A stretch of 64,000 nucleotides of DNA from Ruegeria marisrubri (GCF_001507595.1 NZ_LQBQ01000037.1:62001-126000), one strand, 5' to 3'; shown: positions 1 to 9,166, counted from the stretch's first letter. Made by a program: numbers and translations. Notes: generated by a model from the letters alone, not told the origin.

Positions 1-569
1 TCGGCGACATCGGCCAGTTGCACGCCCCGCCCCTCGGCGGCGGCCTCGCCCAGCATCAGCGCCGTGCCCGAGGGCGCATCGACCTTGTGACGGTGATGCG
101 CCTCGATCACCTCGATGTCGAAATCCTCGTCCAGCGCCGCGGCGACCTTTTTCGTCAGCTGCACCAGCAGGTTGACCCCAAGGCTCATGTTGCCGGCGCG
201 CACGATGACCGAGTGACGCGCGGCAGGTTCCAGCGCCGCGATCTGCGCGTCGCTCATGCCGGTGGTTCCGATCACATGCACGCAGCGCGCCTGCGCCGCC
301 AGACCGGCAAATTCGACCGTCGCCTCGGGCGCGGTAAAGTCGATCACCGCCTGCGCCTTTGCAAAAGCCTCGAGCGGGTCGTCGGTGACGGTGACGCCCA
401 GCGGCTGGCCGCCCATCGCCTCGCCCACGTCGCGGCCGATCCAGTCATGGCCCGCGCGCTCGACGGCGCCCACCAGCCGGGCCTGATCGCTCTCTGTCAC
501 GGTGCGGATCAGCATCTGGCCCATGCGGCCCGATGCCCCGGTGATGACGATGCCTGGTATATGGGTCAT
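1..569 (-). CDS. dapB: 4-hydroxy-tetrahydrodipicolinate reductase (C-terminus outside window)
   Basis: DapB reduces 4-hydroxy-tetrahydrodipicolinate with NAD(P)H in the cytoplasmic diaminopimelate/lysine pathway, which also supplies peptidoglycan. Reading leftward from the ATG at 569, the first 18 residues hold the Rossmann motif GASGRMG (residues 11-17). The central part carries the family signature [13 protein letters not shown], with the substrate-binding and catalytic His/Lys. About 189 of the usual 270 or so residues are visible, and the frame is open to base 1, so the gene is cut by the window and is not broken. It is divergent from rbfA (start 659). The two starts are 89 bp apart, leaving room for promoters in both directions. 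Confidence 0.95.
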   Translation of the reverse strand, partial: MTHIPGIVITGASGRMGQMLIRTVTESDQARLVGAVERAGHDWIGRDVGEAMGGQPLGVTVTDDPLEAFAKAQAVIDFTAPEATVEFAGLAAQARCVHVIGTTGMSDAQIAALEPAARHSVIVRAGNMSLGVNLLVQLTKKVAAALDEDFDIEVIEAHHRHKVDAPSGTALMLGEAAAEGRGVQLADVA

Positions 570-658
570 GGCGCGGTTTCCTTCTCAATTCGGCTCAAAG
601 CCTCCTACCCGGTTCGGGGCCGCTTGGCAAAGCCCCGGTTTCGGCTTAGATCGAAACC

Positions 659-1054
659 ATGGCTAAGAACAAATTCCACGATGGCCCCGGCCCCTCGCAA
701 CGGCAGCTGCGGGTCGGCGAACTGATCCGACGCACCCTGTCGGAGGTGCTGGCGCGCGGCGACGTGCATGACCCCGACCTCAACCGCCTGTCGATCACCG
801 TGGGCGAGGTGCGCACCTCGCCCGATCTCAAGATCGCCACGGCCTATGTCCTGCCGCTGGGCGGCAAGGGGCAGGAGGACGTGCTGCAACTGCTGGCGCG
901 CAACAAGGGCGAACTGCGCCGCGTCGTCGGCAAGAAGGTCGGCCTGAAATTCGCGCCCGATCTGCGGTTCCGGCTGGACGAGACCTTTGACAGGCTGGAC
1001 GACACACGCCGCATGTTCGAACAGGACGCGGTGCGCCGCGATCTGGACGAGTGA
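659..1054 (+). CDS. rbfA: 30S ribosome-binding factor A
   Basis: RbfA is a small KH-like protein that binds immature 30S subunits and helps process the 5' end of 16S rRNA, and it is important in the cold. The 131-residue protein matches the family in length and has the opening basic segment ([19 protein letters not shown]), the central [13 protein letters not shown] strand region and the [16 protein letters not shown]-terminal element. The next gene starts inside its stop codon (GTGA overlap at 1051-1054), so the two are probably translationally coupled. truB follows one gene later, and rpsO and pnp lie further down: the usual set of ribosome and RNA-maturation genes, here loosened by inserted genes. 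Confidence 0.96.
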   Translation: MAKNKFHDGPGPSQRQLRVGELIRRTLSEVLARGDVHDPDLNRLSITVGEVRTSPDLKIATAYVLPLGGKGQEDVLQLLARNKGELRRVVGKKVGLKFAPDLRFRLDETFDRLDDTRRMFEQDAVRRDLDE

Positions 1055-1788
1055 TCCGGGCCTTTCTGGCGCTGGCAGCGGCCCTGTGGGCGGCCGATGC
1101 GGCCGCGGTTGAGTGCCGCGACCTGACCCATGACGGCAACCGCTATACCGTCTGCGAGGCGGATGCCGACGCCGAGGACCTGCGCCTGTTCCTGAATGAT
1201 TCCGAGGGGGATCTGCTGGGCCAGTTCTCGGCGGTCAACGCCGAACTGGCCGGCGAGGGCCGGCAGCTGGTCTTTGCCATGAACGCCGGCATGTATCACG
1301 ACGACCGCTCGCCCGTGGGCCACTATGTCGAGAACGGCGCCGAGGTGATGCGGGTGATCGCCAATCCGGGCCCGGGCAATTTCGGGCTGCTGCCGAACGG
1401 CGTCTTCTGCATCCGCGACGGTCGTGCCGACGTGATCGAGACGCTGCGATTCGTGGAAACCGCGCCCGAATGCCGTTTCGCCACCCAGTCCGGGCCGATG
1501 CTGGTGATTGACGGCGAACTGCACCCTCGCTTCCTGCCCGACTCGACCTCGCGCTACATCCGCAACGGGGTCGGCACCAGCGCCGATGGCAAGCGCGTCG
1601 TCTTTGCCATCTCGAACGACTATGTGACCTTCCACGAATTCGGCAGCCTGTTCCGGGATGTGCTGAAGACGCCACAGGCGCTCTATTTCGATGGCAAGGT
1701 CTCGCGCCTCTATGCACCGCAGTTGGGCCGGTCGGATATCGGCTTTGCCCTCGGTCCGATCGTGGGCATCGTCGAGGCGATGCAGTAA
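1051..1788 (+). CDS. exported phosphodiester glycosidase-family protein (DUF2233/NAGPA domain)
   Basis: The protein has 245 residues. A signal peptide is visible ([19 protein letters not shown], cleavage near residue 19), so it is probably periplasmic. The body matches the NAGPA/DUF2233 family, whose best-known member is the mammalian enzyme that removes N-acetylglucosamine from mannose-6-phosphate diesters. Typical stretches are [26 protein letters not shown] and [10 protein letters not shown]. The bacterial substrate is not known. The start is GTG at 1051, overlapping the rbfA stop by 4 bp. That favours coupling to rbfA, although no functional link between the two is obvious. Confidence 0.82.
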   Translation: MIRAFLALAAALWAADAAAVECRDLTHDGNRYTVCEADADAEDLRLFLNDSEGDLLGQFSAVNAELAGEGRQLVFAMNAGMYHDDRSPVGHYVENGAEVMRVIANPGPGNFGLLPNGVFCIRDGRADVIETLRFVETAPECRFATQSGPMLVIDGELHPRFLPDSTSRYIRNGVGTSADGKRVVFAISNDYVTFHEFGSLFRDVLKTPQALYFDGKVSRLYAPQLGRSDIGFALGPIVGIVEAMQ

Positions 1789-1827
1789 TTCTGCAAACCG
1801 CACGGCACCGCCTGCGCCCTTGCCAAA

Positions 1828-1856
1828 TTGACAGCGCCCGACCGATCCGCTAGGTC
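1828..1856 (+). promoter_or_regulatory. sigma70-like promoter for truB
   Basis: TTGACA at 1828-1833 is followed after exactly 17 bp by TAGGTC at 1851-1856, about 30 bp before the truB ATG. The -35 box is a perfect match and the -10 box is weak. This is a sequence call only. Confidence 0.4.
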
Positions 1857-1885
1857 GCGCGCCTCGGCAGAATTCAAGGTGCAGC

Positions 1886-2791
1886 ATGGGACGCAAACGC
1901 AAGGGTCGCGACATTTCCGGTTGGCTGGTGGTGGACAAGCCCGCGGGCATGACCTCGACCGCCGTGGTGAACAAGGTCCGCTGGGCGCTTGACGCCAGGA
2001 AGGCGGGTCATGCCGGCACGCTGGACCCCGAGGCGACCGGCGTTCTGGCGGTGGCTCTGGGCGAGGCGACCAAGACCGTGCCCTACGTCACCGACGCGCT
2101 CAAGGCCTATACCTTTACCGTCCGGCTGGGACAGGCCACCAACACCGACGACGCCGAGGGCGAGGTGATCGCCGAAAGCGACCGGCGCCCGACGGATGAC
2201 GAGATCAAGGAGGCGCTGCTGCCCTTCATTGGCGAGATCATGCAGGTTCCGCCGAAATTCTCGGCCGTCAAGATCGACGGCCAGCGCGCCTACAAGCTGG
2301 CGCGCGAGGGCGAAGAGGTCGAGATCGCGGCCCGCCCACTCTGGGTCGAGGAACTGGTGATGGTGGATCGCCCCGACCCCGATCACGTGGTTCTGGAAAT
2401 GACCTGCGGCAAGGGCGGTTACGTCCGCTCGATCGCCCGCGATCTGGGCGAGGCGTTGGGCTGTTATGGCCATGTGCGGGAACTGCGGCGCATCTGGTCG
2501 GGTCCGTTCGACGCCGAGGACGGCCTCAGCATCGAGCAGATCGACGAGATGGCGAAAACGCCCGCGCTGGACGACTACCTGCGACCTCTGGAAGAGGGGC
2601 TGGCGGATCTGCCCGAACTGAAATGCACCCCCGAAGGCGCGGTGCGGCTGCGCAACGGCAATCCCGGCATGGTGCTGGCCTCGGACGTGGAGTATGGCGA
2701 CGAGGCCTGGGCCTCGTTCGAGGGCAAGGCCGTGGCGGTCGGCATCTACAAGGCGGGCGAGCTGCACCCCAGCCGGGTGTTCAACACCTAG
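1886..2791 (+). CDS. truB: tRNA pseudouridine(55) synthase
   Basis: TruB isomerises U55 in the T-loop of tRNAs. The 301-residue protein has the N-terminal motif [14 protein letters not shown] and the catalytic motif [14 protein letters not shown], with Asp47 as the expected nucleophile. The middle has the [17 protein letters not shown] stretch and [12 protein letters not shown], both typical of the family, and a C-terminal PUA-like region follows. The ATG at 1886 has AAGGT a few bases upstream. The 3' end overlaps the convergent NTF2-like gene by 4 bp. Confidence 0.97.
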   Translation: MGRKRKGRDISGWLVVDKPAGMTSTAVVNKVRWALDARKAGHAGTLDPEATGVLAVALGEATKTVPYVTDALKAYTFTVRLGQATNTDDAEGEVIAESDRRPTDDEIKEALLPFIGEIMQVPPKFSAVKIDGQRAYKLAREGEEVEIAARPLWVEELVMVDRPDPDHVVLEMTCGKGGYVRSIARDLGEALGCYGHVRELRRIWSGPFDAEDGLSIEQIDEMAKTPALDDYLRPLEEGLADLPELKCTPEGAVRLRNGNPGMVLASDVEYGDEAWASFEGKAVAVGIYKAGELHPSRVFNT

Positions 2792-3159
2792 GACGGGTGC
2801 TGGTAGAACACTTTCGACACGATCATCCACGCCCCGTTGTGTTTCAGCAGGGTCAGCATGTCGTCGAAAAGCATCCCCAGCCAGTAATTCTCGATCTGGA
2901 CCGAGGCCATGTCCCCGACCATGTGGATCGACTTGATGCGGAACCACGGGTCGGGATCGGGGTTTTCCACCATGTCGGCCACCACGGCGATGAAGGCCTC
3001 GGTGTCGTCCCATTCCAGCCCGCCTTCGAAATGGCCGATGCTGCAGGCCTTGGGATGCATCACCCGGCGCAGCTTTTCGGCATCGGCATTGCACATGCCC
3101 TCGACGTAATCACGGACGGTGGCGACGATTTCGGAATACTGGTCAACGCTTTTCATCAT
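2788..3159 (-). CDS. NTF2-like (lumazine-binding-type) small protein
   Basis: This is a protein of about 123 residues with the cone-shaped NTF2/SnoaL-like fold pattern: an N-terminal helix ([31 protein letters not shown]), a segment ending in HFEGG, then strands ending in [34 protein letters not shown]. Close relatives are annotated as putative lumazine-binding proteins. Their reaction is unknown, and no catalytic residue can be assigned here. The start at 3159 or the adjacent ATG at 3156 is chosen because a GAGAG ribosome site lies just upstream. The longer frame up to 3195 has no such support. It converges on truB with a 4-bp overlap. Confidence 0.75.
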   Translation of the reverse strand: MMKSVDQYSEIVATVRDYVEGMCNADAEKLRRVMHPKACSIGHFEGGLEWDDTEAFIAVVADMVENPDPDPWFRIKSIHMVGDMASVQIENYWLGMLFDDMLTLLKHNGAWMIVSKVFYQHPS

Positions 3160-3228
3160 ACGAATCTCTCGCTCTGAACGGTGCAAGGCTAGCATGAGTC
3201 CGCGAAACAGGATACGAAGCGGACCGCC

Positions 3229-3750
3229 ATGATCACCCGTTCACACACCAAGGGCGATGCGCCCTCGACCGCCGTCTATTCCGATTGCGAACGTTATCGC
3301 TACAGCCTCACCCGGGTCTGGGAGCCCGCGGGGCGCCGGGCGCTGTTCGTGATGCTGAACCCCTCGACCGCGACCGAGGTGCAGAACGATCCCACCGTCG
3401 AACGCTGCGAGCGCCGGGCCCGCGCGCTGGGGTTCGGCGCCTTTCAGGTCACCAACATCTTTGCCTGGCGCGACACCGACCCGCGCAAGATGCGCGCCGC
3501 CGCCGATCCGGTGGGCCCCGAGAATGACACGGCCATCCTGTCGGGCGTCGAATGGGCCGATCAGGTCATCGCGGCCTGGGGCACGCATGGGGCGCATCTG
3601 GCGCGCGGCCCCGCGGTCGAGCGCCTGCTGCGCGGCACCGGCCAGCCGCTCTATCACCTCGGGCTGACCAGGGACGGCCACCCCAAGCACCCTCTCTACA
3701 TCGCCTATGCCCAGCAACCGGTGCTCTGGGCGACGGTCACCAACGGTTAA
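3229..3750 (+). CDS. DUF1643 domain protein
   Basis: This 173-residue cytoplasmic protein contains the complete DUF1643 domain, with the hallmark stretches YRYSLTRVWEP, LFVMLNPSTATEVQNDPTVERC and FQVTNIFAWRDTDPRKM, and a C-terminal LGLTRDGHPKHPLY segment. The family is widespread, often encoded near mobile or defence genes, and has no established activity. The Asn/Asp/His-rich conserved core suggests an enzyme, but this is inference. The gene stands alone between the NTF2-like gene and the RTX gene, each transcribed from its own side. Confidence 0.85.
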   Translation: MITRSHTKGDAPSTAVYSDCERYRYSLTRVWEPAGRRALFVMLNPSTATEVQNDPTVERCERRARALGFGAFQVTNIFAWRDTDPRKMRAAADPVGPENDTAILSGVEWADQVIAAWGTHGAHLARGPAVERLLRGTGQPLYHLGLTRDGHPKHPLYIAYAQQPVLWATVTNG

Positions 3751-3835
3751 CCAGATATCCAGTTTGGTTTTGACCAACCTCCTGTGAACGTGGGATATTT
3801 CGGGATGCCGGGCACGGTGCCCAAGGAGGTGTCCC

Positions 3836-4876
3836 ATGTTTCTTTTGGCGGGTTTGTTCGGGCTGGCCGCAGTCGGCGGCGTCGCCTACGCGATGAGCGA
3901 CGTTGTCTCCGAAGAGGACGAGGACCAGGAAGAGGAGTTCGGCGCCGAAACGGAAGTTGCGGCAGAGGCCGGACCGTCTCGGGGAGATCTGCTCGAGACC
4001 GAAGACGAGCCCGGCGCGGCTGCCGAAGAAGGTGAAACCGCCGGCAAGATCAGCGAGTTCGAGGGGAATCTGGTGCTGGCCGGCGACCAGGACGGCGATG
4101 TCCTTGCCGGGAACGAGGGCAGCGCCCAGATCAATGGCTATGGCGGGGATGACCAGATCCAGGGGGGCGGCGGCAACGACACGCTGCTCGGCGCCGGGGG
4201 CGATGACACCGTGGCCGGCGGCGACGGGGATGACGAACTGCATGGCGGCGACGGCGCGGATGCCCTGGCGGGTGAGGATGGCGATGACGCCCTGTTCGGG
4301 CATTTCGGGAATGACCGGCTGGATGGCGGCGATGGCGACGACCGGCTGGTCGGCGGTCAGGACGATGATGAGCTCTCGGGCGGCGACGGGGATGATGCCC
4401 TGCATGGCGGTGACGGCGACGATGTGCTGGCGGGTGAGGCCGGCAGCGACACCCTGTTCGGTGGCGACGGGGACGATCTGATTTCCGGTGCCGATGGCGA
4501 CCTCGGACAGGACGATGGCGCGGTTGACTATCTGAACGGCGGCGCCGGAGAAGACCGGATCCTTGCCGGCGGCGGCGATGTCGTCTCGGGCGGCAGCGAC
4601 GGGGACGAGATCGTTTTGCAGGGCAACGCGCCGGCGGACTCCGTGACGGTGATGGATTTTCAGCCGGGGGCGGACCGTTTGCTGGTGACTTGGGACGACG
4701 AGGCCAATCCCGACCCGGACATTCAGATCGAATCCGACCCCGATACCGAGAACCTGACGCGGGTGCTGATCGAAGGGCACGAGGTCGCACGTCTCTACTG
4801 CGCCGAGGCGATCTCTGCGGAGGATATCGAGTTGCTGCGGACGCTGGATTTGGCCGCTTTCGGAGTCACTGGGTAG
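3836..4876 (+). CDS. membrane-anchored RTX (haemolysin-type) calcium-binding repeat protein
   Basis: The protein has 346 residues. A single hydrophobic segment (residues 1-20) is followed by a very acidic linker (about 25-75), then tandem GGxGxDxhx nonapeptide repeats from about residue 100 to 255, which form calcium-binding beta-rolls. The last 90 residues form a repeat-free domain. The ATG at 3836 is preceded by AAGGAGGT at 3823-3830, a near-perfect ribosome site. No type I secretion ATPase or membrane fusion gene is next to it. The N-terminal hydrophobic stretch suggests Sec-type anchoring, but RTX proteins are normally exported by type I systems through a C-terminal signal, so the route is open. 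No toxin or enzyme domain is seen. Confidence 0.8.
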   Translation: MFLLAGLFGLAAVGGVAYAMSDVVSEEDEDQEEEFGAETEVAAEAGPSRGDLLETEDEPGAAAEEGETAGKISEFEGNLVLAGDQDGDVLAGNEGSAQINGYGGDDQIQGGGGNDTLLGAGGDDTVAGGDGDDELHGGDGADALAGEDGDDALFGHFGNDRLDGGDGDDRLVGGQDDDELSGGDGDDALHGGDGDDVLAGEAGSDTLFGGDGDDLISGADGDLGQDDGAVDYLNGGAGEDRILAGGGDVVSGGSDGDEIVLQGNAPADSVTVMDFQPGADRLLVTWDDEANPDPDIQIESDPDTENLTRVLIEGHEVARLYCAEAISAEDIELLRTLDLAAFGVTG

Positions 4877-4891
4877 ATCCGCAGAAATCCT

Positions 4892-4920
4892 TTGCCATTT
4901 GCGCCAAATGCGCCTATACG
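4892..4920 (+). promoter_or_regulatory. sigma70-like promoter for rpsO with internal dyad
   Basis: TTGCCA (4892-4897), a 17-bp spacer and TATACG (4915-4920) stand 100 bp upstream of rpsO. The spacer contains the perfect dyad CATTTG-CGC-CAAATG at 4896-4910, in a position where a bound regulator would block polymerase. Confidence 0.5.
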
Positions 4921-5019
4921 CGCCCATCCGTGTCGGATTCGGCGCGGTTTTCTCCATGGGCCTGTGCTGGACGACATCCCGGCCTGCGCCATCCACTCTA
5001 ACCTGTAAAGGAGACCCCG

Positions 5020-5289
5020 ATGTCGATCACTGCTGAAGAAAAAGCACGCGTGATGAAGGAATTCGCGACCAAGGAAGGCGACACCGGCTCGCCGGAAGTT
5101 CAGGTTGCGATCATGACCTCGCGCATCAACACCCTGACCGAGCACTTCAAGACCCACAAGAAGGACAACCACGGCCGTCGTGGCCTTCTGAAGATGGTTG
5201 CCCAGCGCCGCAAGCTGCTGGACTATCTCAAGGGCAAGGACGAGGCCCGCTACCAGGACCTCATCAAACGTCTGGGTATCCGCCGCTGA
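5020..5289 (+). CDS. rpsO: 30S ribosomal protein S15
   Basis: This 89-residue protein is the standard length for S15, which binds the three-way junction of 16S rRNA helices 20-22 early in 30S assembly. Family motifs are present: [36 protein letters not shown] and the [10 protein letters not shown] stretch. An AAAGGAGA ribosome site lies 5-6 bp before the ATG. The gene has its own promoter-like sequence (4892-4920) and a strong terminator (5344-5367). In many bacteria pnp follows rpsO directly. Here it lies 6.5 kb further on. Confidence 0.98.
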   Translation: MSITAEEKARVMKEFATKEGDTGSPEVQVAIMTSRINTLTEHFKTHKKDNHGRRGLLKMVAQRRKLLDYLKGKDEARYQDLIKRLGIRR

Positions 5290-5343
5290 TCGGCGTTTCG
5301 ACCGATTTGTACCGGTTTCAAAATCGGACTCTTCCGATTTGTA

Positions 5344-5367
5344 CGCCCGCCGCAAGGCGGGCGTTTT
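5344..5367 (+). terminator. Rho-independent terminator after rpsO
   Basis: An 8-bp GC stem (CGCCCGCC at 5344-5351 with GGCGGGCG at 5356-5363), a GCAA tetraloop and TTTT. It lies between convergent rpsO and the usp gene and may serve both. Confidence 0.85.
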
Positions 5368-5382
5368 CCGTTTCATGCCCGT

Positions 5383-5790
5383 TCAGCGGATCACGTGCAC
5401 CGAGCATTTGGCATGGCGCACGACCCGGTCGGCGGTCGAGCCGAGAAACAGGTTCTCGATCCCCGGCCGGTGCGACGCCAGAACGATGCAGTCGATCCCG
5501 TGCCGGTCGGCGTAGTCGACGATGAACCGGCCGGCATGTCCGCTTTCCAGAACCGTCGTGGCCCCGGGCAAGGCGGCAGCCATCTCTTTCAGCTCCCGCT
5601 CGGTCCGGTCCCGCGATTTCGCCAGCACATCCGCCGGGATCTGCGAGGCGACATAGGCTGGGATGGGGTCCATCACGTGAAGAACCGTGAACCTGGCGTC
5701 GTCATTCGCGAGCGCGCGCGCGGCAAGAAACGAGGCTTGCGTGTCGTGGCCTTCGTCAAAGACCACCGGAATGAGAATATTGCTGTACAT
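5383..5790 (-). CDS. universal stress protein, UspA family
   Basis: A single-domain Usp of 135 residues. It opens with MYSNILIPVVF, the usual first strand, and near the end has the nucleotide-binding region IVLASHRPGIENLFLGSTADRVVRHAKCSVHVIR, which corresponds to the Gly-rich ATP motif of ATP-binding Usp proteins. Expression of such proteins usually rises in stationary phase or stress, and their molecular role is poorly defined. The ATG at 5790 is chosen because GGGGAGG stands 6 bp upstream. An in-frame extension to 5868 would add 26 residues unlike the family. Confidence 0.9.
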   Translation of the reverse strand: MYSNILIPVVFDEGHDTQASFLAARALANDDARFTVLHVMDPIPAYVASQIPADVLAKSRDRTERELKEMAAALPGATTVLESGHAGRFIVDYADRHGIDCIVLASHRPGIENLFLGSTADRVVRHAKCSVHVIR

Positions 5791-5919
5791 GTTGAACCTC
5801 CCCTTTCGATCATGCAGCCAATCCGGTCTTGATATTGCGGCAACAGAACCCTTTCTGCGTTGAGCCAAATCAAGACTAACTGGCGGTAATAATGGCCGCT
5901 TTTGCCCATGTGGGGCAAC

Positions 5920-7308
5920 TCAGCCGAAAAAGACCGGCCCCAGAAGCCAGCTGAGACCGACCGCGACGAAGATTCCGATGACGTCCAGCGGCGCGCCCGC
6001 GCGCAGCATGTCGCCGCGCGAAACGGCCGGGTTGGCGAAGACGATGGCGTTGGGCGGGGTCGCGACCGGCAGCATGAAGCCGACCGACGCCGCCAGGGCC
6101 ACCGGCAGCATGAAGGCGACCGGATCGGCATTCAGCGAGGTGGCGGCGGCCCCGGCGATGGGCAGAAAGATCGCCGCCATCGCGGTATTGCTGGCCAGTT
6201 CGCCCACATAGACGATCAGCCCCGCGATCAGGATCAGCAGCCAGAACTCGGACAGCCCGGCCATGTGCTGCACCGCGCCGCCGATCCAGGCGGCAAGCCC
6301 GCTCTGTTCCAGGATGCCCGCCAGCGCCAGTCCCCCGCCGAAGAGGATCAGCACGTCCCATCGCAGACCGGCGGCGGTGTCCCAGTCGAGCAGCCGTCCG
6401 CCCTGCCCGTCCGGCACCAGAAACAGCGTGATGGCCGCCACCATCGCGATCCCCGCATCCGAGAGCGCGATGCCGGGCAGGAGCCACTCGATCAGAGGGC
6501 GCGAGATCCAGGCCAGCGCCGTCAGCCCGGCGATCAGCGCGACGCGGCGCTCGGCCGTGCCCATGGCCTCGGCCCCGAAGCCGAAAGAGGTCGTCAGTTC
6601 CGGCCCCAGCGCGCCGGGCGTCAGCCGCGCCAGCACGACCCAGGTGAGCAGCAGCAGGATCAGGGCGACCGGCACCCCGACCGCGGCCCATTGGGCAAAG
6701 CCCACGTTCACCCCGTAGGTCTGGCTGACATAGGCCGCGAAGATCGCGTTGGGCGGCGTCCCGATCAGCGAACCCATGCCGCCGATGGTGGCGGCAAAGG
6801 CGACCCCCAGCATCAGGGCGGTGCCAAAGGCCGGGCGGTCGGTCTGCGAGGCGGCGATGGCCGCCGCGATCGGTGCGACCACCATGGCCGAGGCGGTGTT
6901 GCTGATCCAGAGACTGAGGAATGCCGTCGCCAGCATCACGGCCGCCAGAACACGGTCGGGGCTTTTGCCCGCCATCCCCAGCAGCGCGCCGGCCAGACGC
7001 CGGTGCAGCCCGGATTTCTCGATCGCCTTGGCCAGAAGAAAACCGCCGAGGAACAGGATGATGAGCGGGTGGCTGTAGGATCTGGCGACCTCGCCGATCT
7101 CTCCGACCCCCAGCAAGGGCGCCGCGGCCAGCGGCAGCAGCGCGGTGACCGCCAGCGGCAGCGCCTCGGTCAACCACCAGAGCGCCATGGTCAGCGCAAG
7201 GCCGGTGGCCAACCATGCCGCATCGGGAATCCCCTCGGGCGCGGGCACCAAGACGGGGACCAGCAGAAGCAACAATCCGCAAAAACTGACCAGTGACCTA
7301 AGCGTCAT
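5920..7308 (-). CDS. DASS/SLC13-family anion symporter
   Basis: This 462-residue integral membrane protein has about a dozen hydrophobic segments and the two inverted-repeat signatures of divalent anion:sodium symporters: SNTASAMVV with GTPPNAIFA in the first half, and SNTAMAAIFLPIAG with ATPPNAIVFANP in the second. These Ser-Asn-Thr and Pro-Pro-Asn elements bind sodium and the substrate carboxylates. Members import C4-dicarboxylates, citrate or sulfate, and the substrate here cannot be read from sequence. It is transcribed alone on the minus strand between the usp gene and the divergent U32 gene. Confidence 0.9.
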   Translation of the reverse strand: MTLRSLVSFCGLLLLLVPVLVPAPEGIPDAAWLATGLALTMALWWLTEALPLAVTALLPLAAAPLLGVGEIGEVARSYSHPLIILFLGGFLLAKAIEKSGLHRRLAGALLGMAGKSPDRVLAAVMLATAFLSLWISNTASAMVVAPIAAAIAASQTDRPAFGTALMLGVAFAATIGGMGSLIGTPPNAIFAAYVSQTYGVNVGFAQWAAVGVPVALILLLLTWVVLARLTPGALGPELTTSFGFGAEAMGTAERRVALIAGLTALAWISRPLIEWLLPGIALSDAGIAMVAAITLFLVPDGQGGRLLDWDTAAGLRWDVLILFGGGLALAGILEQSGLAAWIGGAVQHMAGLSEFWLLILIAGLIVYVGELASNTAMAAIFLPIAGAAATSLNADPVAFMLPVALAASVGFMLPVATPPNAIVFANPAVSRGDMLRAGAPLDVIGIFVAVGLSWLLGPVFFG

Positions 7309-7495
7309 CCCTGCACCCTAACCGTCTTTGCCTTTCCGGCAACCCTAACGGCTTGGCAGGAAATGCAAAAGCGGGTCGGTGGTGGACATGCGGCCCGTGC
7401 CGCCTTGCCCTGCCCCGGCTCTGCACCAGTTTCCTGTTCACAACGCGGGCAAACTCTCGTAGAAGGCCCCTTTCTTCTTTTGTCGGGCTGGTTCC

Positions 7496-9166
7496 ATGAC
7501 ACAGAAACGATCCGAACTGCTGATGCCGGCGGGCAATCTGCGCAAGCTGAAGATGGCGATCCTTTACGGGGCCGACGCCGTCTATCTGGGCACGCCGGAC
7601 ATGTCGCTGCGCACGAAATCCGAGTTCACGCTGGACGAGGTGATCGAGGGGGTCGAGTTCTGCCACGCGCATGGGCGGCGCGCCTATCTGACGCTGAACC
7701 TGTTCTCGCACAACAAGGACATCCCCAAGCTGGACGAGTACATCGACACCGTGCGCAAGGTGAAGCCGGACGGGTTGATCGTGGCCGATCCCGGCGTGTT
7801 CCAGTATGTGCGCGACCGCGCGCCCGAGATCCCGCTGCATGTCTCGACACAGGCCAACATCTGTTCCTGGCTGTCGGTGAAGTTCTGGCAGGACCAGGGG
7901 GCCGAGCTGGTGGTGCTGGCGCGCGAGGTCTCTTACCCCGAACTGGTGGAAATCCGCGAGAAATGCCCCGACATCAAGATCGAGGCCTTCGTGCATGGCG
8001 CCATGTGCATGACCTATTCGGGGCGCTGCCTGCTGTCGAACTTCATGGCCGAGCGCGGCGCCAACCAGGGCAACTGCGCCAATTCCTGCCGCTGGAACTA
8101 CAAGCTGCGCGTGCGGCTCAAGGATGGCACGGTCGAGGATCTCAACCTCACCGAGGAAAACGCCGGCATGTTCGAATTCCTGCTGGAGGAAGGCTGCCGT
8201 CCCGGTGAATTGATGCCGATCGAGGAGGATGACCGCGGGTCCTACATCCTGAACTCGCGCGATCTGTGCATCATGCCCAAGCTGGACGAATACCTGAAGA
8301 TCGGCGTGGACAGCCTCAAGGTCGAGGGGCGCGGCAAGTCGGAATATTACGCCGCCATCGTCGCGCGCGCCTATCGCATGGCGATCGATGACTATTATGC
8401 GGACCCCGAGAACTGGGACCCGAAACCCTACATGCGCGAGCTGGAGGCGGTGGGCAACCGCGGCTACACGCTGGCCTTCCACGAGGGGCGTCTGACCAAT
8501 TATGCGCATGGCTATGAACACACCGCCTCGCTGGCGCAGTGGGAATATGCCGGCGTGGTGAAAGAGGTGACCGAGGACGCCCTGCTGGTCGAGGTCAAGA
8601 ACAAGCTGGTGGCCGGCGAGGTGCTGGAATTCGTCTCGCCCATCGCGCGGGAAACGGTGCTGCTGCGGGTCTATGATTTCGAGAACGCCGAGACCGGCGA
8701 GCGTGTGGACGTGGTGCGCGGCAGCGACAAGACGGTGATCCGGTTGCCGTTCGCCCTGTTCGACCACGAGGACCCCGACGAGCTGCGCGCCCGGTTCCCG
8801 GCGTTCTCGGTGATGCGCAAGGAGCGCGCGCTGACCGACGAACAGTGGAAGCGGCTGCGGCTGGACAAGCTGGTGCAGGGGATGGAGGTCTCGGGGCGCG
8901 ACAACCCCAACGCCTACGAGCGCCGCCGCGACGCGCTGGCCGAGGCCATCGCGCAGGACGACAACGCGCGCCGGTTCAAGACCAACCGCGTCGGCACCGA
9001 GGGCTGCTGTGGCCGGGGCTGCAACGGCTGCCTGATCTTCTGGCAGGATCCGCAATATGCCCGCGCCCGCGAGGTGCTGCTGAAACGCAAGCAGGGCGCG
9101 CAGCTGAGCCGGGCGGAGGCTGCGGAACTCAAGGAGGTTGGCAGTTTGCTCGTGGAACAGAGCTAA
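7496..9166 (+). CDS. U32-family protein (tRNA/ubiquinone hydroxylation type, annotated as peptidase U32) with a replaced C-terminal tail
   Basis: A protein of 556 residues. The N-terminal half is the U32 core, opening LLMPAGNLRKLKMAILYGADAVYLG. The central FVHGAMCMTYSGRCLLS and GNCANSCRWNY stretches provide the four cysteines that bind an iron-sulfur cluster in characterised relatives (TrhP/YegQ in tRNA hydroxylation, UbiU/UbiV in anaerobic ubiquinone synthesis). Near the end is a Cys-rich GCCGRGCNGCLIFW motif. The last nine residues (VGSLLVEQS) differ from the displaced second copy of the 3' end at 11191-11351, which reads ADAAV. The native tail therefore appears to have been swapped when the downstream insert arrived. 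Which of the two functions it performs is not decided. Confidence 0.85.
   Translation: MTQKRSELLMPAGNLRKLKMAILYGADAVYLGTPDMSLRTKSEFTLDEVIEGVEFCHAHGRRAYLTLNLFSHNKDIPKLDEYIDTVRKVKPDGLIVADPGVFQYVRDRAPEIPLHVSTQANICSWLSVKFWQDQGAELVVLAREVSYPELVEIREKCPDIKIEAFVHGAMCMTYSGRCLLSNFMAERGANQGNCANSCRWNYKLRVRLKDGTVEDLNLTEENAGMFEFLLEEGCRPGELMPIEEDDRGSYILNSRDLCIMPKLDEYLKIGVDSLKVEGRGKSEYYAAIVARAYRMAIDDYYADPENWDPKPYMRELEAVGNRGYTLAFHEGRLTNYAHGYEHTASLAQWEYAGVVKEVTEDALLVEVKNKLVAGEVLEFVSPIARETVLLRVYDFENAETGERVDVVRGSDKTVIRLPFALFDHEDPDELRARFPAFSVMRKERALTDEQWKRLRLDKLVQGMEVSGRDNPNAYERRRDALAEAIAQDDNARRFKTNRVGTEGCCGRGCNGCLIFWQDPQYARAREVLLKRKQGAQLSRAEAAELKEVGSLLVEQS
8994..9137 (+). repeat. 144-bp direct repeat, copy 1 (inside the U32 gene)
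   Basis: This segment matches 11191-11334 without gaps, with four differences, three of them synonymous and one Lys/Arg. Beyond AAGGAGG at 9131-9137 the two copies diverge completely, which marks the left junction of the insert. Confidence 0.92.

Noticed and set aside
844..1974. A 376-codon minus-strand frame opposite rbfA and the glycosidase gene
   Set aside because: It covers two genes with clear family motifs and shows none itself.
3750..3800. GGTT/AACC inverted motifs between the DUF1643 gene and the RTX gene
   Set aside because: The arms are only 4-5 bp and no stable hairpin or known operator results.
4130..4620. Regular short DNA repeats that might be taken for a CRISPR array
   Set aside because: They encode GGxGxDxhx RTX nonapeptides in one reading frame, and there are no spacers of constant length.
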